A stretch of 64,000 nucleotides of DNA from JBHHUI01 sp965248775 (GCA_965248775.1 OZ252150.1:4278001-4342000), one strand, 5' to 3'; positions 17,562-27,452 are shown, counted from the first letter of the stretch. Notes: generated from the sequence alone by a model not told the origin. Translations and numbers: made by a program.

Positions 17562-18317
17562 TCAATTGCGCTCCGGTGCCACCGAAACACTGTACGATTG
17601 ACGGTCTCCTGCAGCGCTTTTTGGGACAGCAGAGACTGCGCTCGCTCTGACAAATGCAGCCACAAGGGGCGGAAGTACTCCCTGCAGCGCTGCACGTTCG
17701 GGCTGAAAGAGTGTCAGGACGAAGAACGGATGATCATTTAGCTCCAGTCCTCGAACATCACCTGCTAAATCACGGGCCGTTACTTGAAGCGGCCCTTCGA
17801 TGAGGCCTGCCTGAAACACCGGATTGAGGCCGTAGCTACACTGGTATTCTTCTGTGCTTTCTTCCATACCATAAGCATCGAACAAACGGGAGCCCACCCA
17901 AAAACGGACAGATCCCATTTCATTTACCAAAGCGCACTGCAATGGAGTGATGACCGGCTGCTCTGCGTCAGGCGAGATTTCGGCATGTTCAGCATCCCTC
18001 CACCCGAGCACGTTTCGGGCATACTCAATGACCGCGTGTTGAAATCTTCCACATGTGCCGAGAAAAGGTCGCCGCTGCTCTCTCGCAAAGCGTATCACGC
18101 GTATCGCGCCTTCCATACTCCGATAGGGGCTAGCAGGAATACACCAGATCCCGTGGAACTCTACCAACCTTTCTTCTATATCAATCGCATCTGTAGGGAT
18201 CCAGTCAAACTCCACCGGCAGGCCGAGGGCCTCAGAAGCCAGTCCACGTGCAATTGGAATCGCCTGATGCGCCGGAACGGATTCTTTATAGTCGCCAACC
18301 AATCCGATCTTAATCAT
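17562..18317 (-). CDS. CTP synthase C-terminal-like class I glutamine amidotransferase
   Basis: A 251-residue stand-alone glutaminase domain. The nucleophile is Cys89 in LGTCGRFQH, and the catalytic His/Glu pair is in NDHPFFVLTLFQPE. It resembles the glutaminase half of CTP synthase without the synthase half, a family sometimes annotated as a CTP synthase C-terminal related (seleno)protein; here the residue is cysteine. Its ammonia acceptor is unknown. The short C-terminal tail SAAGDRQSYSVSVAPERN is not part of the fold. Confidence 0.75.
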   Translation of the reverse strand: MIKIGLVGDYKESVPAHQAIPIARGLASEALGLPVEFDWIPTDAIDIEERLVEFHGIWCIPASPYRSMEGAIRVIRFAREQRRPFLGTCGRFQHAVIEYARNVLGWRDAEHAEISPDAEQPVITPLQCALVNEMGSVRFWVGSRLFDAYGMEESTEEYQCSYGLNPVFQAGLIEGPLQVTARDLAGDVRGLELNDHPFFVLTLFQPERAALQGVLPPLVAAFVRASAVSAVPKSAAGDRQSYSVSVAPERN

Positions 18318-18382
18318 GAAATCACCTGCAAACGCGAGAACGCAGCCCAGAGTTTAATATCAAGGCCATGTGGATTTTCACC

Positions 18383-19327
18383 TTAATTTTGCAAAGAAAT
18401 GGATGTCTCTGTAATTGGTGACGCAATTTCCCCCTCGGTCCCATCGAGAGCGGGAAGCGCTCTGAAATGTGGTGTTTTTACGGAAAACCCCAGGCGTTTC
18501 ACCATTACCGCCTGATGCCCCCAAGGCTCAAATTTATTCTCAGAAAGTGCAGCCTGCAGACCATATTGATAACTGCGTATGCACACATAAACCGGCCCCC
18601 GCGATCGTTTTGCTTCCAAACTTAAGAAGGCATCAAGCACAGCATCAATAACAGTATGTGCCTCCGGATGCAGATAGGGTTGTACCCAAACCCCGTGCGG
18701 TCCTCGTTGCACATTCAAATACGCGACCAGTTCACCTTCTTGAAGCAACACATACCCGTTGTTACTCTCTACCGGCGATGACTCCACTTGTTGGACTAGA
18801 GGGGGCACAATGTTGTGATAAAGCAGTTGCACACCAAGAGTATCCGTTTTGTGGCGGTGTCGTAACGGCAGATCGACGGGGTTTCTCTCGCTTAATGTGC
18901 TACGACACACAATTTCCTGGCGGGCGTAGACAGCAAAGCCAGCCTGCCGTAATAGCTCGAACTCAGGGCTCATCTCATCAACCTCAGCGACAAGAAAGTG
19001 ATTTCCACGGGCTCCCGCCTCAAAGGCTAGCTTTTCGAGCAGGTCCAGGCGCGGAACTTCGTCGGCCCCAACGCCTGCAGGTGCAAGAAAACGCACGCGG
19101 GCGCAGCCACTACGTGCAGATATTTGCAACTGGGCAAAGGCACGCGGGGCACCATTCTGCCGCCAAACATATGTCGCTTGTCGACTTACGGGCGCAAGAT
19201 ATCCACGAAGTGCATCCTGCAAAGTATGCGTGCCCCGCGTAAGCACAGCCTGACTGTGCAGGGAGACTCCCTTGCGGCCTAGATTTCGAACCAAACCGAC
19301 ATCACGCCAATCAAATGAGCGAATCAT
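18383..19327 (-). CDS. GNAT-like acetyltransferase-fold protein
   Basis: A 314-residue protein with two weak GNAT-like halves: residues 1-150 contain FLVAEVDEMSPEFELLRQAGF and residues 165-290 contain NNGYVLLQEGELVAYLNVQ and LSENKFEPWGHQAVMVKRL. The repeated beta-strand and 'xLxxxGF' ends resemble tandem acetyltransferase domains. No substrate can be named. It is first of a run of minus-strand genes (GATase, R3H ATPase, tmk). Confidence 0.5.
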   Translation of the reverse strand: MIRSFDWRDVGLVRNLGRKGVSLHSQAVLTRGTHTLQDALRGYLAPVSRQATYVWRQNGAPRAFAQLQISARSGCARVRFLAPAGVGADEVPRLDLLEKLAFEAGARGNHFLVAEVDEMSPEFELLRQAGFAVYARQEIVCRSTLSERNPVDLPLRHRHKTDTLGVQLLYHNIVPPLVQQVESSPVESNNGYVLLQEGELVAYLNVQRGPHGVWVQPYLHPEAHTVIDAVLDAFLSLEAKRSRGPVYVCIRSYQYGLQAALSENKFEPWGHQAVMVKRLGFSVKTPHFRALPALDGTEGEIASPITETSISLQN

Positions 19328-19661
19328 ATTTCCGAAGACTCTGCAATCGCCTGCTTGCGATGCAAACCGCCACGCTGTTATATTTGGTTTCGCCTGGATG
19401 GAATCCTGTTTGCGATTCTACCATGTGCTCCCACAACAAAACACTTCAAATTCACAACCTGTAGACAAAAGTGACACCTAAAAACAAGTGCGCCCCAATG
19501 TTTCACGTGAAACACTTTCTCTGACGTATCTGAGAACGCATTCTAACGGTTACAGAACAAGACTATAACGATGTGTTTACCAGAATCATTCGCCATTGTC
19601 AGTCGGTTTCGCTTATACTTTGCCCTCATCAGAATATAAAGTTGTTTTTTTAAATACGTTC
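19328..19661. other. Intergenic region containing parS
   Basis: No gene is visible in this stretch. It holds the promoter side of the GNAT-like gene and a parS site. It ends at the 7-bp target duplication TACGTTC of the first insertion sequence. Confidence 0.6.
19499..19514. promoter_or_regulatory. parS centromere-like site
   Basis: TGTTTCACGTGAAACA is a perfect 16-bp palindrome and identical to the classic ParB-binding parS consensus. ParB spreading from parS guides chromosome segregation. Such sites lie near the origin, which agrees with dnaA about 17 kb away. Confidence 0.9.
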
Positions 19662-21140
19662 CTCGAGTGTTGTGATTTGAGTGATCTTAGGGCATATTCG
19701 GCAGATGCAACTTCCCATCGTAAAACCGGCTCCCATCGTATCAGAGCACAGCGCCAGCTTTCGCGGGGTGTTTGAAAACCGCTGTCAGTTCCGGCATTTC
19801 GAGAATTATCTAACCGGACTGATTGTGTTGAAGAACAAGTCGATGGCGAACATGACGCGCTGCCTGTTGGATAGCGCTGACAAGACCAACCTGTCGCGCT
19901 TCTTGTCGGAAGCGAACTGGGATGCCGCGGAACTGAACCAGGAACGCATTGCATTCTTATTCCAGCAAACCAAGCGTCAGCGCCAGGGCGCCCGCAAATC
20001 GATGCTGGCCATCGATGATACTTTGTGCGAGCACGTCGGCAGTCTGTTCGAATACATTGACCAACATTACAACCACGGCAACCACATGTATCCGCTAGCG
20101 CACAATCTGGTCACCGGCCACTACATCAGCGGCGCGGTTCGCTTTCCGGCCGACTGGCGACTGTACCGGCGCTACGAAGAAGTCACCGACTGGGAAGCGT
20201 TCGTCAAGAAACTGTTGCCCGACGCTACGATCCCGAAAACCAAGAAGGAGCGTAATCGCTTCAAACGTCAAGTCGCACCCACCTTGCTGGCCGACCCAGA
20301 GTTCCGGGCTCTGGACGAATCTTTTCAGACCAAGATTTCGCTGGCGGCTGAACTGGTCAAGGCGGCGCTGGCGCACGATTTGCCCTTTGAAACGGTGCTG
20401 TTCGACGCCTGGTACCTGGCACCCGAATTGCTCGAAGTTCTCAGTGCGCATGGCAAGCACTGGATCAGCCTGCTGAAAAACAACCGCAACCTTATCACCA
20501 ACAGCTTTGTGCTCCAGGATGCTTCCGGCGAACGCATGCGCTTTGATGGTCCGCACATCAAGGTGCAGGACCTAGTGCCGCTTATCCCACCTTCCGCTTT
20601 CAAACCGATGCAAGTGGGCGAGCAGACCTACTACTGCTTCAGCAAGAATGTACGCATCCCGACTTTGGGGAAGGTACGGCTGGTCATCAGCTTTGCCAAG
20701 CCTGATTTAACCGGCACCTATGCCGTGCTGGTCAGCAGCCATCTCAGTTGGGATGCCAAGAAGATCATCGCAACCTATCTGCTCCGTTGGCCGATTGAGA
20801 CCTTTTATCAAGACGCCAAACAGAACCTGGGGCTCCACGAATATCGCATGCGCTCGGCCGCCGCCATTCATAAGCACTGGTCACTGGTCTTCGTGGCCTA
20901 TTCGTTCCTGCACCTGCACTGTTTGCCCACATCGCGTCGTGACAAGGTCTGCGCGCCCATCCAATCCATCGGGCAGGTTATTCGCCAACAAAGCCAGCAG
21001 CTAATCGAAGCATTGATCTTGCAGGCTCACGGCTCTCTGTCTGACGGTACTGACGAGCAACAAGTCTTCTCGTACTTATTCGCCAAGCAGGCTTACTCTT
21101 TGGCTGCTTGAGCCTTTTCACTCAAATCACAACACTCGAG
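19662..21140 (+). mobile_element. Insertion sequence, copy 1 (7-bp target duplication)
   Basis: Perfect 23-bp terminal inverted repeats starting CTCGAGTGTTGTGATTTGAG bound a 1479-bp element. TACGTTC is repeated on both sides (19655-19661 and 21141-21147). A nearly identical copy is at 60615-62099. One DDE transposase gene fills it. The exact family is uncertain (IS4/IS701-like). Confidence 0.9.
19705..21111 (+). CDS. DDE transposase (IS4/IS701-like)
   Basis: About 468 residues from ATG 19705; a GTG at 19681 inside the inverted repeat is possible. The catalytic motifs appear as LAIDDTLCEHVG (first Asp), VLFDAWYL (second Asp) and IETFYQDAKQNLGL (Glu). It differs from copy 2 by one missing RQ pair in a short arginine/glutamine repeat near residue 94 and a few substitutions. 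The gene looks intact, so the element may be active. Confidence 0.85.
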   Translation: MQLPIVKPAPIVSEHSASFRGVFENRCQFRHFENYLTGLIVLKNKSMANMTRCLLDSADKTNLSRFLSEANWDAAELNQERIAFLFQQTKRQRQGARKSMLAIDDTLCEHVGSLFEYIDQHYNHGNHMYPLAHNLVTGHYISGAVRFPADWRLYRRYEEVTDWEAFVKKLLPDATIPKTKKERNRFKRQVAPTLLADPEFRALDESFQTKISLAAELVKAALAHDLPFETVLFDAWYLAPELLEVLSAHGKHWISLLKNNRNLITNSFVLQDASGERMRFDGPHIKVQDLVPLIPPSAFKPMQVGEQTYYCFSKNVRIPTLGKVRLVISFAKPDLTGTYAVLVSSHLSWDAKKIIATYLLRWPIETFYQDAKQNLGLHEYRMRSAAAIHKHWSLVFVAYSFLHLHCLPTSRRDKVCAPIQSIGQVIRQQSQQLIEALILQAHGSLSDGTDEQQVFSYLFAKQAYSLAA

Positions 21141-21174
21141 TACGTTCGGTGTACTTAGCTCGACTTTGTACGTT

Positions 21175-22613
21175 TCAAGTAGCGTAACAAGCCATATTTA
21201 GCAGAGAATCGAGCAATGCGCGCGGGACTTTTACGATATCGGGCTGCGACGGCGACATGGAAAAACCACTTGCCATCGGCCAGAGTTCACGCCGCACAGT
21301 TGCGATTGCATCAGAGAATGTTGGCAAAGGTTTGGCATACCAGGCAGCCGTTCGCACAGGGATTGGGTCATGCACATGCAACTTGTGAGCCGCCAGCGTG
21401 ATCCAGGAAAACAGTCCTAGCAGCACCGGCGTGACGCGCGCGATGGCGGCATCGGACCACTGGCGCTGTGTCTCAACTCCGAGGTGGGCGCGCACTTCTT
21501 CGAACGTGACTTCCAGCTGCCCGCGTTGTACGAACCAGGTGATGACCTGTACCGGGTCAGCCCAGCGGTCCGTGCACAGCAAAGCTTGCGGCTTGAATTT
21601 GTCCTCAGGGTCGCGGATGAGAACCCAGCGCAGCGGCACAGTGGGCATCCCGCCGTGATACCAGACCGCCGTGCCGGCGGTGATTTCTACCGTGCGTTGT
21701 TTGTTGCTGTACCAGGCGACCGTGGTCTTCGTCCAAGCCGTTTCCGGGTCGTTCAGCCGGGCTTGCAATGTGGGTAAGCGGGCCCCCTTCCAGTGACCCA
21801 GGCCCCACTGGACTGGGTGCGCCGTGGCCAGCCGAGCTGTTCGGGCTTGCGCGGCGGTGCCGGTTGATACAGGGCTGCGTCCAGACGCAGACGTGTGACG
21901 ACCGCCACCGGCTCGGAGAGCGACTGACAGGCATGCAGGAATTCCAGCGCGGCGTAGCTATTGTCGGCCACAAGCACCAACTTTCGGCTGGGCAACCAGC
22001 GGCGCAGCTGGAAGACCATTTGGCGCGCCCAGTCGAGTACCGTTTTATGAGCGCGCGCTTTGTCCGCATAATATCGCTGAGAAGGCGCCAACAGTGTAAA
22101 CACTGGCAGCGCCCACACGCGTATCGCCCATGGAATGTGTACAAGCCACATCAGGCTGATCCAGCGCAAGCCGCTGGCCTTCACGAAGTGACCCCCGCTC
22201 GAACGCACGGCGTCGCGATAGAGGCCGCGCGCCTTGATACGACGACCCCAGCGACGTTCGATAGTTTCATCGATTCCAAACACCAAAGTCTCGTCACCGT
22301 AATCAAAGTGCTGCAAAAGCAACGCAAGCAACAATTGGCTCAACTTACGTGCCGACCAGGTCGCGCGATTGAGCACGTGGTGAAACTTCGCAAAATTACC
22401 GGCACTGCTCAGCCCCACACTTGCCGGGTACGGCAGTACTCGGTTACGCGCAGCGCAGCCGTCACCGTCCGCAAGTGCGGCGTCAGGATCGAACCGACCA
22501 GAAGCACCTGAGCTTTCCACCAAGTGCGCTTTTCGAACACTGTCGCGAAGGGCTTTAGCAAGTCTATAATGTCCGTGAGCAAGGTGAGCATTTTCCGACC
22601 TTTCTTGATCCAA
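21175..22613 (-). pseudogene. DDE transposase interrupted by a 26-bp palindromic insert
   Basis: Two frames make one transposase. The upstream frame includes FGIDETIERRWGRRIKARG and LVLVADNSYAALEFL (catalytic Asp positions), and the downstream frame includes WFVQRGQLEVTFEEVRAHLG (catalytic Glu). The join lies at 21790-21815, a 26-bp insert with interleaved inverted repeats. Removing it restores PRRTKGARLPTLQARLND in one frame. The family is close to IS701/DDE_5-type transposases, which is not certain. Confidence 0.75.
21790..21815 (-). repeat. Interleaved-palindrome mini-insert in a transposase (26 bp)
   Basis: On the minus strand the arms occur in order CCCAG, CCAGT, CTGGG, ACTGG, so arm 1 pairs with arm 3 and arm 2 with arm 4. 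The insert shifts the frame by 26 bases, splitting the transposase. Confidence 0.65.
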
Positions 22614-22706
22614 AGGTCAGCTTACCTTGCCTTTCTATTTATGAGAAATCAGTCCCCAAATGTACAAAGTCGAGCTTAGACTGAAGCTGCTATTGCCTGG
22701 GCACAA

Positions 22707-23342
22707 ATGAAACCACAAAATCACAACCAGGGCGGACACGACTCTTCAAGGAAAAAGCGTCGCACCTCTGTGAAGTGGGCCGGTGGGCCAGAGTCATCGC
22801 GTGTTGATCCGCAACACCATCATGGCATGGCCACGCGCGTGCGCATCATCCAAAAGGCAGCGCTTAGGCACAGGCGCAGACTATCAGCCAAGCTCTACAT
22901 CCCAAGTATCGTCGCGGTTTTAATGTTAATTGCCGTTGTCTTTGCTCTCTGGCAACCCGCCGCTCCGGCTGCCTCCCTTTGTCCCGAGGGAACGGGAGAA
23001 CTACTCATCTTTTCCGGCAATCACGAACATACTCTTGTCGTCAAGAATTCACTGGACGAAAACAATTGGCCCTCACACCCTTGGATTGGGTATAACCTAC
23101 ACCGCTATGACAGCCTGAGCCTATGTTTGATTCCCGGCGAAACAGAAGGTTTCGATTACTGGTGTGGTGACACAAAGTACTTCTTTGGCGGAATCGAAAT
23201 CGTCGCCGGGGAGACGACAGAAGTAACTCTTATGCCCTCACTTTGCGAGAACGAGACTGAGTACACGGGCGAATCAAAGCTACCCCCAACTCCGTCACAC
23301 GCGCCGCCGCCTACACCGACGGCGACAATGGAACCAGAATAG
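22707..23342 (+). CDS. Membrane-anchored extracytoplasmic protein of unknown function
   Basis: A 211-residue protein with a basic, histidine-containing N-terminus, one membrane helix at about residues 71-90 (VAVLMLIAVVFALW) and an extracytoplasmic domain with four cysteines (Cys at ASLCPEG, SLCLIPG, YWCGD, SLCENE). The C-terminus is a proline/threonine-rich tail. The four cysteines could form two disulfides. I do not recognise the family. Confidence 0.5.
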   Translation: MKPQNHNQGGHDSSRKKRRTSVKWAGGPESSRVDPQHHHGMATRVRIIQKAALRHRRRLSAKLYIPSIVAVLMLIAVVFALWQPAAPAASLCPEGTGELLIFSGNHEHTLVVKNSLDENNWPSHPWIGYNLHRYDSLSLCLIPGETEGFDYWCGDTKYFFGGIEIVAGETTEVTLMPSLCENETEYTGESKLPPTPSHAPPPTPTATMEPE

Positions 23343-23641
23343 CCGCAACTTAACGCCACCTTCGGGGTGACAACAAAATATGTCTTCCTGTAATATTGTC
23401 ACATATTAACCATATTGAATTCGGGGCCTCATTAATGAGCGCTGCACATTTAATATTGGCATTGCTTATCATTCACAACTGAGTTATCCTTAGCGCATTC
23501 AGCCGGGAGCGGTTGCCAAAAGGCATGCCATGCCCGTTCTGCTCTGCGCAAAAAATTCAACCCCCAGTAAACACTATTTAGTAGCGAGTTCTGATAATCA
23601 GAACTCGCATTTGGGTTTAACCCGCTTCTCACGAGGACCCT
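23343..23641. other. Intergenic region before the glutamate dehydrogenase genes
   Basis: About 300 bases without a gene. The only clear structure is the 11-bp hairpin at 23584-23608. The region should hold the gdh promoter. Confidence 0.5.
23584..23608. promoter_or_regulatory. 11-bp perfect inverted repeat upstream of gdh
   Basis: GCGAGTTCTGA, a TAA loop, then TCAGAACTCGC. It lies 34 bases before the gdh start. It may be a regulator site or a leader hairpin; there is no T-run immediately after it on the + strand. Confidence 0.5.
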
Positions 23642-24916
23642 ATGTTAACCGAGACTCTGCTCGACCCGACCGACGTACCGAATCCCTTTGAGATCGCCCA
23701 ACAACAATTGGACGAGGCGGCAGAAATTCTTGGCCTCGATGAGGCCACACATCAAATGCTGCGCTGGCCGCTGCGCGAATTACATGTCACGTTGCCTGTA
23801 CGTATGGATGACGGATCGCATCAGGTCTTTCATGGTTTTCGTGTGCAATACAACGACGCGCGCGGCGCGACAAAAGGAGGTCTTCGTTTTCATCCAGATG
23901 AAACGATCGATACCGTGCGCGCCCTGGCTGCCTGGATGACGTGGAAGACGGCCGTTGTTGATATCCCCCTTGGTGGTGGAAAAGGCGGCATCATTTGTAA
24001 CCCCAAGGAAATGTCGCCAGGGGAACTGGAACGACTAAGCCGCGCTTATATGCGCCAAGTAGGACGCATCATTGGGCCAAAGCAAGACGTGCCCGCACCG
24101 GACGTTTATACAACCCCGCAAATCATGGCCTGGATGGCAGATGAATATTCTTTCATGCATGGACAGAATGAATTTGGCGTCATCACTGGTAAACCGTTAC
24201 AACTTGGCGGATCGCGCGGACGCGGCGATGCAACTGCGCGCGGTGGTATATACACGATCCGTGAAGCCGCGAAAGTTCTGAGTATGGATCTGAAAGGCGC
24301 GACCGCAGCGGTTCAAGGCTATGGCAACGCGGGATCATTCGGACATCAACTCGCTCAGGAATTGTTGGGCATGAAGGTTGTCGCCATTTCCGATTCGCGC
24401 GGCGGCGTGTACAGTCCGGAGGGCTTAAGCTACGAGCAAGCGATGGAACACAAGCGTGATACGGGCTCGGTTGTCGGTATGCCTAACACCGAGGCGATTT
24501 CAAATGAAGAGTTGCTTGAATTGGATGTTAATGTCTTACTCCCCGCCGCTCTTGAAAGCATCATAATGGTTAACAATGCCGGAAATATTAATGCGCAGAT
24601 TGTAGCCGAATTAGCCAATGGCCCTACGACACCGGCCGCAGACTATATCTTGCATGAGAAAGGTATTTACGTCATTCCAGACTTTCTTTGCAACGCAGGT
24701 GGCGTGACGGTATCCTATTTTGAAATGGTTCAAAACGCGTATGGCTATTATTGGGACGAAGAACTTGTTCACGACCGCCTCGACAAGAAGATGACCACCG
24801 CGTTCCATGCCGTGCATGAAGCTGCCCAAACACACAATGTTCATAACCGCCTGGCGGCCTATCTTGTTTCTGTAACACGGGTGGCGGAGGCAATGAAATT
24901 GCGCGGCTGGGTGTAA
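23642..24916 (+). CDS. gdhA: Glu/Leu/Phe/Val dehydrogenase (glutamate dehydrogenase)
   Basis: The 424-residue protein has the N-terminal dimerisation/glutamate-binding region with KGGLRFHP and VDIPLGGGKGGIICNP. The nucleotide-binding region has AVQGYGNAGSFGHQLAQELLG, and the C-terminal region NAGGVTVSYFEMVQN is also typical. It interconverts glutamate and 2-oxoglutarate with NAD(P). The preceding sequence is GAGGACCCT. A second dehydrogenase gene follows after four bases. Confidence 0.95.
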   Translation: MLTETLLDPTDVPNPFEIAQQQLDEAAEILGLDEATHQMLRWPLRELHVTLPVRMDDGSHQVFHGFRVQYNDARGATKGGLRFHPDETIDTVRALAAWMTWKTAVVDIPLGGGKGGIICNPKEMSPGELERLSRAYMRQVGRIIGPKQDVPAPDVYTTPQIMAWMADEYSFMHGQNEFGVITGKPLQLGGSRGRGDATARGGIYTIREAAKVLSMDLKGATAAVQGYGNAGSFGHQLAQELLGMKVVAISDSRGGVYSPEGLSYEQAMEHKRDTGSVVGMPNTEAISNEELLELDVNVLLPAALESIIMVNNAGNINAQIVAELANGPTTPAADYILHEKGIYVIPDFLCNAGGVTVSYFEMVQNAYGYYWDEELVHDRLDKKMTTAFHAVHEAAQTHNVHNRLAAYLVSVTRVAEAMKLRGWV

Positions 24917-24920
24917 GCGT

Positions 24921-26171
24921 TTGTCTCACGGAAATAACCCTTTTCGCATTGCGCAACAGCAGCTCGATGAAGCTGCTCATCTCCTTGGGCTTGATGAAGC
25001 CACACACCAGATGTTGCGCGAGCCACTACGGGAATTGCACGTGACTTTGCCCGTGCGCAAGGACGATGGTTCCTTCAAAGTCTTCCATGGGTTCCGAGTG
25101 CAATACAACGACGCCCGCGGACCGACCAAAGGTGGCATACGTTTTCATCCCAACGAAACTATAGACACGGTGCGTGTTCTAGCAGCCTGGATGACATGGA
25201 AAACCGCCGTTGTGGACATTCCCTTAGGTGGCGCCAAGGGGGGTGTAATTTGCAATCCAAAGGAACTAAGCCCGGGTGAGCTTGAACGTTTAAGTCGAGC
25301 ATACATTCGCCAGGTTGGAAGAATACTCGGACCTGACAATGATGTGCCAGCACCCGACGTGCATACGACTCCGCAAGTGATGGCCTGGATGGCAGATGAG
25401 TTTTCGTTCCTTCGTGGCCAGAACGAATTCGGTGTTATCACGGGGAAACCGCTATCGCTGGGCGGCTCAGCCGGGCGCACCAATGCCACCGCAAGGGGAG
25501 GTATGTATTGCCTCCTGGAGGCCGCACAAGTGCTCGACATACGGCTCCGTGGAGCCCTTGTAGCCATCCAGGGCTACGGCAATGTTGGCTCTTTCGCCCA
25601 CCAATTAATGCAAGCTTCATGCGGCATGAAAGTGGTCGCTGTTTCAGAAGATATGGGCGGCATCTACAGCGAGGAGGGATTAGATTACGGAGAAGTGTCT
25701 GCTCATAAAGCACGCACAGGTGCAGTAATAGATTGTCCCGGCACCAGCCCCATCTCCAACGAAGAATTGCTGTAACTAGACGTGACAGTTTTGATCCCGG
25801 CCGCGATCGAAAATGTGATCACCGATCAGAACGCTGATGCGGTGCAGGCCCGCATTATTGCAGAACTCGCCAACGGGCCGACGACGCCCGAGGCAGACCA
25901 GATCCTCGCTGACAAAGGAACCTATATAATTCCCGATTTTCTCTGTACCGCTGGCGGGGTCACCGTCTCATACTTTGAGATGGTTCAAAACGCCTACGGC
26001 TACTACTGGCCGCCCGAGATGGTGCACACGCGTCTTGAGAAAAAGATGACGTCGGCTTTTCAGGCCGTTCATTCAGGCGCACAGGAGCATCATGTTCACA
26101 ACCGCCTGGCTGCTTATCTGGTGGCAGTCACCCGCGTTGCGGAAGCAATGAAGCTTCGCGGCTGGGTTTAG
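24921..26171 (+). pseudogene. Second glutamate dehydrogenase gene with an in-frame ochre codon
   Basis: A TTG-started frame just after the first gdh encodes a close paralogue (KGGIRFHP, VDIPLGGAKGGVICNP, AIQGYGNVGSFAHQL). At 25773-25775 TAA replaces the GAA that gives NEELLELDV in the first copy, and the same frame continues LDVTVLIPAAIENVI to the end at 26171. A single G-to-T change explains it. The split would separate the substrate domain and part of the nucleotide domain from the C-terminal part. Reinitiation at GTG 25782 is possible but unlikely to give an enzyme. Confidence 0.85.
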
Positions 26172-26173
26172 TG

Positions 26174-26222
26174 ACCCAGTTTTTGCCCAAAGAATGTGAC
26201 ATATTCGGGGCAAAAACTGGGT
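26174..26222. terminator. Long hairpin between gdh2 and dnaN
   Basis: A perfect 15-bp stem ACCCAGTTTTTGCCC/GGGCAAAAACTGGGT encloses an inner GAATGT/ATATTC pairing. It is likely a transcription terminator or attenuator, though it has no long T-run. Confidence 0.6.
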
Positions 26223-26321
26223 AGTGGCAACAGAAAACATTAAATCCAGGTTTTGAGTTATACTGCTGCATCAAGAAATGGGATGCAACTTAACCCGTCA
26301 AATGCTGGAGACCCTCATCTG

Positions 26322-27452
26322 ATGAAAGTATCGTGTCTGCAGGAAAACCTGACCCGCGGCCTGAGCATTGTCGGGCGCGCTGTCGCTTCGCGCAGCACTT
26401 TGCCTGTCCTTTCGAATATCCTGATCGCGACTGAGAACGGACAATTGCGACTCTCGGCGACAAACCTTGAGCTGGGCATCACCTGTTGGATTGGAGCGAA
26501 GGTGGAAGAAGATGGCGAGACTACCGTTCCCGCCAAGACTTTCCTCGACCTCGTCGCCACTTTGCCCCAGGATCGTGTGGACATGGCGCTGACCGTGCGC
26601 ACGCAGACCTTGAATGTAAAGTGCGGCGCGTTCAACAATGATATTAAATGCATCGACGCGCAGGAATTTCCTGTTCTGCCCGCAGCAGATACTAATAACG
26701 CTATTGATCTCGAGGCGGAGGCCTTGCGCGAAATGATCTCGCAAGTGGTGTTTGCTGCCGCGACTGACGACGCCCGTCCGATTCTCACCGGCGTGGAGGT
26801 CAAACTCAACAACGGGCAGATCACGTTTGCAGCCGCAGATGGCTTCCGCCTGGCAGTGCGCACAGCAGATCTCCCAGCAAACGATCACTCGATCACAGCA
26901 ATCATTCCAGCACGCACACTGGCGGAATTAGCTCGCATTGCAAATGATCAGGACGAACCAGTTAGCATGACCCTCCCGCCACATCGCGGGCAGGTTATCT
27001 TCCGCTTGAAGAACGTCGAAATCATCTCACAGCTGATCGAGGGAACCTTCCCCGATTACGAGCAACTTATTCCGCGCGGGCACAAGACTCGCACAATTGT
27101 TGCCACAGCAGATTTTCGGACTGCCTGTCGCGCGGCTGATATTTTCGCCCGCGAGGCGGCCCATACAACACGGATCATAGTCACTCCAGGCAACGACACC
27201 TCTCCCGGGAATATCGAAGTTCGTGCCACCGCGGCTGAGACCGGCTCGAACGAGACTGTGGTTGACGCGAATGTGGAAGGGGAACCCGTTGAAATTGCCT
27301 TCAACGTTCGCTATCTGGTTGATGTGCTGAACATTGTCGATACGCCCAATGTCGTGCTGGAAACAAACAGTGCGGCAAGTCCTGGTGTTATTAAGGCGGC
27401 TGGACGTGACGACTTTCTCAGCGTTATCATGCCAATGCACATCGGACAATAA
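26322..27452 (+). CDS. dnaN: DNA polymerase III beta sliding clamp
   Basis: The 376-residue protein starts at ATG 26322, with GGAG upstream. It starts MKVSCLQENLTRGLSIVGRA, contains three repeated clamp domains and ends with FLSVIMPMHI, the typical SVIMPM motif. It encircles DNA and tethers the polymerase. Unlike in many bacteria it is not beside dnaA, which lies about 8 kb away. The open frame extends upstream to 26253, but the start chosen matches the family. Confidence 0.95.
   Translation: MKVSCLQENLTRGLSIVGRAVASRSTLPVLSNILIATENGQLRLSATNLELGITCWIGAKVEEDGETTVPAKTFLDLVATLPQDRVDMALTVRTQTLNVKCGAFNNDIKCIDAQEFPVLPAADTNNAIDLEAEALREMISQVVFAAATDDARPILTGVEVKLNNGQITFAAADGFRLAVRTADLPANDHSITAIIPARTLAELARIANDQDEPVSMTLPPHRGQVIFRLKNVEIISQLIEGTFPDYEQLIPRGHKTRTIVATADFRTACRAADIFAREAAHTTRIIVTPGNDTSPGNIEVRATAAETGSNETVVDANVEGEPVEIAFNVRYLVDVLNIVDTPNVVLETNSAASPGVIKAAGRDDFLSVIMPMHIGQ

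Larger units (their letters stand above)
21154..22679 (-). mobile_element. Second insertion sequence with damaged transposase
   Basis: Imperfect 22-bp inverted repeats (CTTAGCTCGACTTTGTACGT on the left, differing at two positions from the right arm at 22658-22679) bound about 1.5 kb. No target duplication is evident. It sits 14 bases from the first element, whose target duplication lies in the gap. Confidence 0.75.

Noticed and set aside
21753..21768. A one-base indel as the cause of the transposase frameshift at 21.8 kb
   Set aside because: A 26-bp interleaved palindrome sits exactly at the break, and removing it restores both the frame and the sequence.
3574..25775. A general stop-codon reassignment, because TAG, TAA and TGA all interrupt otherwise good frames
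   Set aside because: All three stops also end many ordinary genes here, and the three cases use different codons, so separate mutations (and possibly one selenocysteine site) are simpler.
26258..26321. A longer dnaN starting at 26,253
   Set aside because: The extra residues are not clamp-like and the family begins at MKVSCLQ, which has its own GGAG.
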